A stretch of 13,573 nt of DNA from Candidatus Culexmicrobium profundum (GTDB lineage: Archaea; Thermoproteota; Methanomethylicia; Culexarchaeales; Culexmicrobiaceae): NCBI GenBank assembly GCA_025061245.1, contig JANZKD010000035.1:1-13573 (forward strand), written 5' to 3'. Each line of letters starts with the position of its first letter. The first letter of the stretch is position 1. Below are positions 6,750 to 12,069 of this stretch, in pieces. Under the pieces are notes generated by a model. The model saw only the letters and a program-made list of their open reading frames with translations. It searched no databases and was not told the DNA's origin. The position numbers and the translations under genes are program-made.

Positions 6750-7337
6750 ATGACATTAGATAAAACTATTCCGAAAAAATTCTACTTAAATGACCCTAAA
6801 GAAGTTGCAGTAAAATTACTTGGAAAAATCATTGTAAGAAAACTTGGAGAGAAAATTCTCTCTGGATACATAGTTGAAACCGAAGCATATTATGGAAGAG
6901 AGGATCCAGCATCAAGAGCTAGAAGAGGAGGGCAACTAGCAAAGATGATGTATGGCGATGTAGGAGTAGCATTAATTTATGGAGTACATGCAAAATGGCT
7001 ATTCAACATAGTTGCACATAAACCAGGAAATGCAGGAGCAGTCCTAATTAGAGCCATCCATCCAATAAATGGAGTAGAAGTAATGAAAAAACTTCGTAAA
7101 ACCAGTAGAATAAAAATATTGACTAGTGGACCTGGAAGATGGACTCAAGCCTTCGCCATAGATAAGAGCCTTCATGGAAAACCAGTTTACATGCCAGAAG
7201 GAAAAATAAAGATAATTGAAGGAAAACACACAAACATGAATGAAATCATAAGTAGCCATAGAATTGGAGTTACAGAAGATTTAGAAGAGCACCTAAGATT
7301 CTACATTAAAAATAACCCATTTATATCAAGAAAATAA
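6750..7337 (+). CDS. mpg: Alkyladenine (3-methyladenine) DNA glycosylase, AAG/MPG family
   Basis: This 195-residue protein matches the AAG/MPG fold at the normal size. IVETEAY (41-47) holds the catalytic Glu (E45, by comparison with human E125) and the base-stacking Tyr (Y47). YGVHAKWLFNIV (77-88) corresponds to the intercalating-loop region, and LTSGPGRWTQAFAI (123-136) to the conserved late motif. It removes alkylated or deaminated purines to start base-excision repair. The position of human His136, usual in DPASHAYRG, is Arg56 here (DPASRARRG), and the usual PxNxxMFGPPG loop is replaced by a GGQLAKMMYGDVG-type sequence. So this is a diverged, probably archaeal subtype, and base preference may differ. 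A TATA-like box predicts a leaderless transcript. Confidence 0.9.
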   Translation: MTLDKTIPKKFYLNDPKEVAVKLLGKIIVRKLGEKILSGYIVETEAYYGREDPASRARRGGQLAKMMYGDVGVALIYGVHAKWLFNIVAHKPGNAGAVLIRAIHPINGVEVMKKLRKTSRIKILTSGPGRWTQAFAIDKSLHGKPVYMPEGKIKIIEGKHTNMNEIISSHRIGVTEDLEEHLRFYIKNNPFISRK

Positions 7338-7347
7338 AAATATATTA
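7336..7347 (+). promoter_or_regulatory. TATA-like box for vapBC
   Basis: AAAAATATATTA centred near 7342 predicts initiation near 7367. That lies after the ATG at 7362 and before those at 7383 and 7395, so the first ATG is unlikely to be used. VapBC pairs usually repress their own promoter through the antitoxin; no distinct operator palindrome was seen. Confidence 0.4.
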
Positions 7348-7394
7348 CCAAAAAACATATTATGTGCCAATTTAATGTTAAAATGGTAATAAAA

Positions 7395-7619
7395 ATGGAA
7401 ATTGTAAAAAATATAGATAAGGCAGGAAGAATAGTAATACCATCAGAATGGAGAAAAGGATGGGGAAATAAAGTTCTACTAGTGAGAATTAGTGAAGATG
7501 AAGTACTCATAAGAGCTATTAAGAAAAAGATGAAACTAACCGATCTAATAGACTCCATTGAAGTTGAAGTAGATGACTTCACAGACACACATAAGTTAAG
7601 GGAGGCAATACATGGCTAG
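7395..7619 (+). CDS. vapB: AbrB-fold antitoxin (VapB)
   Basis: Starting at ATG 7395 the product is 74 residues. MEIVKNIDKAGRIVIPSEWR is a classic AbrB/MazE swapped-hairpin DNA-binding sequence, followed by KVLLVRISEDEVLIRAI (second hairpin) and an acidic tail with VEVDDF that should wrap the toxin. It neutralises the PIN-domain RNase encoded next and is expected to repress the operon. In-frame ATGs at 7362 and 7383 would add 11 or 4 residues; the TATA position argues against 7362. GGTAAT a few bases before 7395 weakly favours that codon. The 3' end overlaps vapC by eight bases, the usual antitoxin-toxin coupling. Confidence 0.9.
   Translation: MEIVKNIDKAGRIVIPSEWRKGWGNKVLLVRISEDEVLIRAIKKKMKLTDLIDSIEVEVDDFTDTHKLREAIHG
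7600..7605 (+). promoter_or_regulatory. Ribosome-binding site of vapC inside vapB
   Basis: GGGAGG is six bases before ATG 7612 and lies within the last codons of vapB. It is one of the strongest ribosome sites in the window and supports translation of the toxin from the shared mRNA. Confidence 0.7.
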
Positions 7620-8034
7620 ATTCTTAGATTCATCAGCTTATCTACATGCCTACTTAAAACCGAAAAGGAAGTTAACTAAAGAAGAAATGGAAATAAAGAG
7701 AAGATCAATAGAAATTCTTAGAAGAATAGATGAAGGAGAAAAAGTATTAACAACAGTAATTCACATCGCAGAAATAATAAATATAATTGAAAGCAAGCAA
7801 GGGCTAAATAAAGCCTTACATTTACTTGAAACATTACTTGCACTAGAAAACATGAAAATTATAGGTATAAATAGAGAAGACTATGAGTATGCCTTATCAA
7901 TAGCAGATAAATTAAAAATAAGTCCAAATGATGCACTTGCAGCATTATCCTGCAGGAAATATGGAATAAAAGAAGTCTACAGCTTCGACAAACATTATGA
8001 CAACATACCTTGGATAAAAAGAGTAATAGATTAA
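7612..8034 (+). CDS. vapC: PIN-domain toxin ribonuclease (VapC)
   Basis: This 140-residue PIN-domain protein has the four acidic residues expected for Mg2+-dependent RNA cleavage: D6 in FLDSSAY, E54 in HIAEIIN, D107 in SPNDALAAL and D126 in YSFDKHYD. VapC toxins cut tRNA or rRNA and stop translation when free of VapB; the target here is unknown. The length is normal and no disabling change is visible, so it should be active. It overlaps vapB by eight bases. Its stop codon is separated by a single base from the end of the convergent nucleotidyltransferase-fold gene. Confidence 0.92.
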   Translation: MARFLDSSAYLHAYLKPKRKLTKEEMEIKRRSIEILRRIDEGEKVLTTVIHIAEIINIIESKQGLNKALHLLETLLALENMKIIGINREDYEYALSIADKLKISPNDALAALSCRKYGIKEVYSFDKHYDNIPWIKRVID

Positions 8035-8035
8035 C

Positions 8036-9067
8036 TCACTTTGCTCTGCGCATGACATCACTGAGAAAATATTCAAAGTCATTAATCACTTGACTAATAT
8101 CAATCTTATCCCACTTATCTGCAAAGTGAATTCTCCTATAAAAGGAATAAAATACTTCAGCACTAGATTTAAGAAGACTGAGAGTATTAATATGATTTAT
8201 CGAGTCATAAAGTTTTGCTTTCATTTGTTTACCTTTATTTCTAAGTACTTGAAAACATAGCCAGTAAGAAGCATATCTAGCAGATAGTAATGCCACTTCA
8301 AAATTTCCCTTCCTTAAAAGATTCACAGTATTCATATACTCAGTATATGGACCTCTAAGTTTACTTTTACATTCCCTCTCCATCCAATATCCAAGTTCTC
8401 TAACTAGTTCACGAAGCAAATTCTCATTCAAATTGGTTAAATCATTTATCCAAGTGAAAAGTTTGGAGAAAGCTGTTCTATCTTTCACTACTTGAAATTC
8501 TTGATAGAAGTCTTTAGGTCTAATACTAGGTATACGGTTAAAAATCATTAAGTAAGCAGAACATAGACAGTAGGATGCATCTCTAATGGAAACTAAGGAA
8601 AAGAAATAATCTTCACTGAGAAACTTCCTTGCAACATTAAAGTTACTCAATGAATAATTTATAGCACCATTAATCTCTTTAATCGACCATTTCCAATTTT
8701 TAGCCTTCAACTTCCAATCATGTAAAAGATTCTGTCTATCAAATAGAATTATAGAATTCTTAAGTAAGTTTATCCATAATCCAGCCCACATCCAAGTATC
8801 TTCCCTATTCCTTAACCGTTCACTTTCAAAATAATCTCTAAAAACATCCATAGGATAATTCCAAATTTCAACCTTAAAACCTTCAATAAACTTTACATCT
8901 TTTCTAAACGAACCATCATGAATTACAATTAAGTCTATATCACTTTTTTCATGAACTTTACCTAAAGCAACCGAACCTGACAAAAGTATACCAATTACAC
9001 TAGGATTTGATGAAAATTCTTTTGATAACTTAACTGCTATCTTTCTCATTAAATTAACTTTTTCCAT
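8036..9067 (-). CDS. Nucleotidyltransferase-fold (Pol beta superfamily) protein with helical C-terminal region
   Basis: The first 100 residues hold the minimal nucleotidyltransferase core: LLSGSVALGKVHEKSDIDL (28-46) with G31-S32 and catalytic D43/D45, plus a third acidic residue, probably E67 in FKVEIWNY. The remaining 240 residues are mostly helical, aromatic-rich (WMWAGLWINLL, YASYWLCF) and may be HEPN- or kanamycin-nucleotidyltransferase-like substrate domains, but I cannot assign them. The enzyme probably transfers a nucleotide to a small molecule or macromolecule; the substrate is unknown. GAGG (9078-9081), ten bases before ATG 9067, and a TATA-like ATTATACT further upstream support the start. 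It abuts vapC tail to tail, but opposite orientation argues against it being part of that toxin system. Confidence 0.75.
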   Translation of the reverse strand: MEKVNLMRKIAVKLSKEFSSNPSVIGILLSGSVALGKVHEKSDIDLIVIHDGSFRKDVKFIEGFKVEIWNYPMDVFRDYFESERLRNREDTWMWAGLWINLLKNSIILFDRQNLLHDWKLKAKNWKWSIKEINGAINYSLSNFNVARKFLSEDYFFSLVSIRDASYCLCSAYLMIFNRIPSIRPKDFYQEFQVVKDRTAFSKLFTWINDLTNLNENLLRELVRELGYWMERECKSKLRGPYTEYMNTVNLLRKGNFEVALLSARYASYWLCFQVLRNKGKQMKAKLYDSINHINTLSLLKSSAEVFYSFYRRIHFADKWDKIDISQVINDFEYFLSDVMRRAK

Positions 9068-9130
9068 TAAGACTTCGCCTCATAACTAAGCATTACATGA
9101 AAAGTTTAGTATAATACACTATGAAATAAA

Positions 9131-9481
9131 TTAAGTTGAGGTAAATAAGTATTTATAATCTTTTCTTGGTGGCATGAAAACATCTAACGCTTTAAACGGC
9201 TTTTCTAGAACTTTAACTCCATGAACGATGTTGGAGGGAATATAATAGAAAGAACCTCTCCCAACTATCTTAGTTTTATCGTCAATCGTAAATTTGACCT
9301 TCCCACTTAGAACCAATCCAAACTGCAGACTACTATGACTATGCATTGGAACCTCATTTTCAACTTCAAAGAGAATAACCATAATCTTATCATCACAGTA
9401 TACTGGCCTTGCAGAAATTCCGCTAATCACTTTAATTATAGGAGAATTATCTAAACTAGCGAAAACACCTTTCTTATCCAT
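9131..9481 (-). CDS. Small single-domain cupin
   Basis: This 116-residue protein is a single cupin_2 barrel. Metal ligands are H47 and H49 in PMHSHSS, Q53 at the usual Glu position and H87 in NIVHGV. Glycines at LSGKV and GRGSF fit the turn positions, and YYIPSNIVHG is typical of the second cupin motif. Such proteins bind a divalent metal and may be isomerases, dioxygenases or sensors; the family alone does not tell. Gln in place of Glu is common in KdgF-like cupins and need not mean loss of function. TTATAA on the minus strand about 20-25 bases before ATG suggests a nearly leaderless mRNA. It is divergent from the sirtuin gene with 114 bases between; a functional link is not shown. Confidence 0.85.
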   Translation of the reverse strand: MDKKGVFASLDNSPIIKVISGISARPVYCDDKIMVILFEVENEVPMHSHSSLQFGLVLSGKVKFTIDDKTKIVGRGSFYYIPSNIVHGVKVLEKPFKALDVFMPPRKDYKYLFTST

Positions 9482-9532
9482 GATGAATAGATTACATAGT
9501 TATAAGTTATTTACTCTGCTATATTCCAATAA

Positions 9533-9551
9533 CTAATTAAGTTTAAATTAG
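9533..9551 (+). promoter_or_regulatory. sir2 promoter: TATA-like box inside an imperfect palindrome
   Basis: TTTAAATT (9542-9549) is suitably placed for a start near 9572 and a leader of about 24 bases that includes GGTG at 9587-9590. The box lies inside CTAATTAAGTTTAAATTAG, with perfect 6-base arms CTAATT and AATTAG. A repressor could bind here, though AT-rich DNA gives such arms by chance. Confidence 0.35.
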
Positions 9552-9595
9552 ATAATTATTCAGCTAACAACCCTTATTTAATTAATGGTGAAAGC

Positions 9596-10378
9596 ATGGA
9601 TTTTGAGGGGATTATAGAGAAAGCCTCTAATCTACTAATGGACAGTAACTTTACTATCGGATTAACAGGAGCGGGAATTTCAGCTGAAAGCGGCATACCT
9701 ACATTTAGAGGTAAAAACGGACTTTGGAGTAAATTTAAAGTTGAAGAGTTAGCTACACCAGAGGCTTTTAATAGAAATCCAAAGTTAGTTTGGAAATGGT
9801 ATAAGTGGCGTATGGAAATAATTTTTAATGCTAGACCCAATGCAGGTCACTATGCATTAGTTGAACTTGAACGTTTAGGTATTCTAAAATGTATTGTCAC
9901 TCAAAATGTTGATGGACTCCACCACTTAGCTGGAAACAAATGTGTCATCGAATTACATGGAAACATTAGACGTGGAAGATGCATAAAATGCAATTATAAA
10001 GTCATTTTCAATGAACCACCTGAAAATATTCCTCCAAAATGTCCGAAATGCTTCAATTTGCTGAGGCCAGATGTAGTATGGTTTGGTGAAGCTATACCGA
10101 AAAATGAACTTGAAAGAGCATTCAATCTATTTTCAAAGGCAGATTTAGCATTAGTAATCGGTACCAGCGGTATAGTTCAACCTGCAGGTTACCTTCCATA
10201 CATAGTTAAAGAGAATGGAGGGCTAATTATTGAAATAAATGTTGAAAAAAGCGCTATTACATCAATAGCTGACATTTTCATTAAAGATAAAGCCAGCATA
10301 GCTCTATCAAAAATTGTAAAATACATTAAAGACAAGTTAACAAGCAAGCTTTATGACGCCAGTGAAAATGAACTGTAG
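9596..10378 (+). CDS. cobB: Sir2-family NAD-dependent protein deacylase (class III/CobB-like)
   Basis: This 260-residue sirtuin has every core element: GAGISAESGIPTFRG (25-39) and NGLW for NAD+, TQNVDGLHHLAG (102-113), catalytic H121 in ELHGN, zinc cysteines C129/C132 and C149/C152, FGE (163-165), GTSGIVQPAG (189-198) and EINVEKS. Y69 and R72 in WYKWR match the Tyr-x-x-Arg pair of SIRT5 and CobB that recognises succinyl-, malonyl- or glutaryl-lysine, so it probably removes acidic acyl groups as well as acetyl. In archaea, Sir2 can deacetylate the chromatin protein Alba, but the target here is unknown. GGTG at 9587-9590 sets the ATG at 9596. It ends 77 bases before a DUF7662-like gene on the same strand. 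Confidence 0.95.
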   Translation: MDFEGIIEKASNLLMDSNFTIGLTGAGISAESGIPTFRGKNGLWSKFKVEELATPEAFNRNPKLVWKWYKWRMEIIFNARPNAGHYALVELERLGILKCIVTQNVDGLHHLAGNKCVIELHGNIRRGRCIKCNYKVIFNEPPENIPPKCPKCFNLLRPDVVWFGEAIPKNELERAFNLFSKADLALVIGTSGIVQPAGYLPYIVKENGGLIIEINVEKSAITSIADIFIKDKASIALSKIVKYIKDKLTSKLYDASENEL

Positions 10379-10412
10379 TTTACGGTTATACTAATATATT
10401 CTTAGAACATAT

Positions 10413-10429
10413 TTGGTGGTAGACACCAA
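10413..10429. repeat. Perfect 6-base inverted repeat upstream of the DUF7662-like gene
   Basis: TTGGTG and CACCAA flank a five-base loop (GTAGA). The repeat lies 35 bases after the sir2 stop and 26 bases before ATG 10456, close to where a TATA-like AATATATT (10393-10400) would set transcription start. It could be an operator, a 5' leader hairpin or a sir2 3' hairpin. Confidence 0.4.
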
Positions 10430-10455
10430 CTTGGATATTAATATGAGGGATTAAA

Positions 10456-10701
10456 ATGGCTAGTAAATATGATCGGCTAAAGAAATTTCTTTCAAGTCTA
10501 GACTGCGATGTTGTAGAATTAAGCTTTGATGAAGTCTCAAGTATAATTAATGGACTTCCTAGAGTAGCATTCGAGCAGAGAAAATGGTGGGATAATGACG
10601 AAAGAAACATTCAAGCAAGAAATGGATGGCTGGCAGCTGGGTTTAGAGTTGTTGGCGTTAATTTGAAGAATAGACTTGTAGTATTTAGCAAAGTTTCGTA
10701 A
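10456..10701 (+). CDS. DUF7662-like small protein
   Basis: The 81-residue protein has the layout of the DUF7662 domain as I recall it: an N-terminal YDRLKKFLSSL helix, VELSFDEVSSIINGLP (20-35), an RKWWDND motif (42-48), then QARNGWLAAGFRVVGVNL and a final strand VVFSK. The family has no known function; the conserved basic and Trp residues suggest binding to a ligand or nucleic acid, which is only inference. Its length equals a single domain, so it appears intact. GAGGGA (10445-10450) precedes ATG 10456 by five bases. It follows sir2 on the same strand but has its own TATA-like box and a hairpin upstream, so it is probably transcribed separately. Confidence 0.7.
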   Translation: MASKYDRLKKFLSSLDCDVVELSFDEVSSIINGLPRVAFEQRKWWDNDERNIQARNGWLAAGFRVVGVNLKNRLVVFSKVS

Positions 10702-10801
10702 AGTAAACAATTCTATTATTTATTTTTACGGAAATTGTATAGAATAAGCATGCAAACCAATCTAATTTAATCACACTTGATGTATGATTCAATAAAGCTT
10801 A

Positions 10802-10809
10802 TTTATACC
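10802..10809 (+). promoter_or_regulatory. TATA-like box of the 10842 gene
   Basis: TTTATACC sits about 36 bases before ATG 10842, predicting a leader of about 12 bases. No GGTG or GGAGG site is visible before the ATG, so initiation would depend on the short leader. Confidence 0.45.
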
Positions 10810-10841
10810 TTATTAAACATAATAGATTTATTTAGATAACT

Positions 10842-11192
10842 ATGAGTGAAGCTATATTGAGCTTTGAAACTGACAATTACATAATAATTCTGCGTGAAAA
10901 TGCATTAGAAATTGATTTAAAGGAGGGAATTAGGGCTTTCCTAGAATATTTATTTGAAGAACATAAAACTGTTAAACGCATATTGGGATGGGTTATAGGG
11001 GGACTGTTTCCTCAAGATATCTTCATTGATAATATTGTACGAGCATTCCTTTCTCCCGAAGGGGAAGTTATAATTAAAGTTCGCAGCCGTAGGGGTACAA
11101 AGAAAGTTACAATACCAGAGTTATCTCCAAGTCAAGGTACTCGTCTTGTTAATGCAATTAATAGCCTAATTGGAAAAAAGAGGAAAAAATAG
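10842..11192 (+). CDS. Uncharacterised 116-residue protein
   Basis: I do not recognise the family. The protein starts with alternating hydrophobic/charged strands (AILSFETDNYIIILRENALE), then a helix with an EYLFEEHK end, a hydrophobic ILGWVIGGLFPQDIFI segment (47-62), two more strands (VRAFLSPEG, EVIIKVRSRRG) and a basic C-terminal helix ending in GKKRKK. There are no Cys, no obvious catalytic pattern and no signal peptide. A small alpha/beta fold that binds nucleic acid or another polyanion is conceivable because of the KVRSRRGTKK stretch and the basic tail, but that is speculation. Good codon structure, a TATA-like box and a clean ATG make it a credible gene. It is convergent with the nitroreductase gene. 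Confidence 0.75.
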   Translation: MSEAILSFETDNYIIILRENALEIDLKEGIRAFLEYLFEEHKTVKRILGWVIGGLFPQDIFIDNIVRAFLSPEGEVIIKVRSRRGTKKVTIPELSPSQGTRLVNAINSLIGKKRKK

Positions 11193-11206
11193 CCTTCAGT
11201 AGGCTA
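11190..11206. terminator. Hairpin spanning the stop codon between convergent genes
   Basis: TAGCCT and AGGCTA form a perfect 6-base stem with a five-base loop TCAGT; the stop codon TAG (11190-11192) is part of the stem. It sits in the 38-base gap between convergent genes and could mark 3' ends from either side. Archaeal termination relies mainly on U-tracts, and none is obvious here, so a terminator role is uncertain. Confidence 0.3.
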
Positions 11207-11230
11207 GTAGATATAATGTTCAAGGTACAT

Positions 11231-12004
11231 TTACTTTACTGGTTCGAAGGGATGGAAACCTTGATCTTTCAGAGTTTTCACAAAGACTTTTTCTCTTTTT
11301 TCATCACTAATCAATTTTCTCTTAACATTGTCTATCCATTTGAAATCTGTTGAACGTTTTGAATACTTTGTATAGTATCCCTCTTCCGCTAATTTTTCAT
11401 TCATATAATTTACACTTTTCTCTAACTCAGTCTTTGATAATTGTTTGTAGGAGTCTATGAATAATACTGTTTCAAGGGGAAGTCTTGGTCTAATTGGAGG
11501 ATTTTCATCAGGATAACCTATGCATAGAAGACTTATGGGTAGTACTCCTTTAGGAATGTTAAGTATCTCTATTACTTTGGGATTGGCAAGTGCACTACCA
11601 ATAAATACTGAGCCTAGTCCAAGTGCCTCTGCAGCTAAAACCATGTTTTCAGCAGCTAAAGCAGCATCTATTATTGCGAACATCTTCACAGCATATCCAA
11701 GCCCCATCTCAAGAGAAGTCTGATAGCCTCTAGCATTCATTATATCTATTAACTTCTTAACATCTGCACATATGGTTAGGGTTACTGGAGCCTCTAGGAT
11801 AAAAGGTTGTTTTCCACATGCCTCCCACAATGCTCTTCTTTTCTCTTCATCCTTAACCCAAATTATAGAATAGGTTTGAAGAGAACATGCAGACGGAGCT
11901 CTCTGTCCAGCCTTAATTATTTGTATAACCGCTTCTTCAGGGATGGTTTTTGATTTAAATTTGCGGATAGTACGTCTTTTCATTATAACGTCTAGAACTT
12001 CCAT
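11231..12004 (-). CDS. Nitroreductase-family FMN oxidoreductase (NfsA/FRP-like)
   Basis: From ATG 12004 the product is 257 residues. The FMN-binding fold is plain: KRRTIRKFKSKTIPEE (9-24), QRAPSACSLQ (34-43), a central helix region with AALAAENMVLAAEALGLGSVFIG (114-136) and CIGYPDENPPIRPRLPLE (161-178), close to the GxPxxxxxxRPRLP motif of NADPH-dependent flavin/nitroreductases. These enzymes reduce flavins, quinones or nitro compounds with NAD(P)H; the substrate is unknown. About 70 residues follow the RPRLP motif, consistent with the NfsA-type C-terminal extension. The in-frame GTG 12016 is possible, but GGTG six bases before ATG 12004 favours the latter. It lies downstream of the second M20-like gene on the same strand, with its own TATA-like box. 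Confidence 0.9.
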   Translation of the reverse strand: MEVLDVIMKRRTIRKFKSKTIPEEAVIQIIKAGQRAPSACSLQTYSIIWVKDEEKRRALWEACGKQPFILEAPVTLTICADVKKLIDIMNARGYQTSLEMGLGYAVKMFAIIDAALAAENMVLAAEALGLGSVFIGSALANPKVIEILNIPKGVLPISLLCIGYPDENPPIRPRLPLETVLFIDSYKQLSKTELEKSVNYMNEKLAEEGYYTKYSKRSTDFKWIDNVKRKLISDEKREKVFVKTLKDQGFHPFEPVK

Positions 12005-12023
12005 AACGGACACCACAGAGTAA

Positions 12024-12050
12024 CTAATTAAATTAGAAAAAATATAAAGA
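12024..12050 (-). promoter_or_regulatory. Nitroreductase promoter with adjacent 13-base palindrome
   Basis: TCTTTATATT on the minus strand (12041-12050) is a good TATA-like box, predicting a start near 12020 and a leader of about 16 bases with GGTG. CTAATTAAATTAG (12024-12036), a perfect palindrome around a central A, lies between the box and the predicted start, where a repressor could block initiation. Confidence 0.45.
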
Positions 12051-12069
12051 TTGAGATTAAATGTACAAG

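Noticed and set aside
7362..7394. ATG 7362 as start of vapB
   Set aside because: The TATA-like box predicts transcription starting after this codon, and the AbrB domain begins at the later ATG.
7395..9067. vapBC plus nucleotidyltransferase gene as one composite defence island
   Set aside because: The third gene is convergent, with separate promoter signals, and no other defence or mobile gene is nearby.
9131..9481. Cupin judged inactive because Gln replaces the motif Glu
   Set aside because: Gln at this position serves as a metal ligand in several small cupins, and all three His remain.
9479..9485. ATGATGA resembling a C/D-box RNA box C
   Set aside because: It covers the cupin start codon and no box D (CTGA) follows at a suitable distance.
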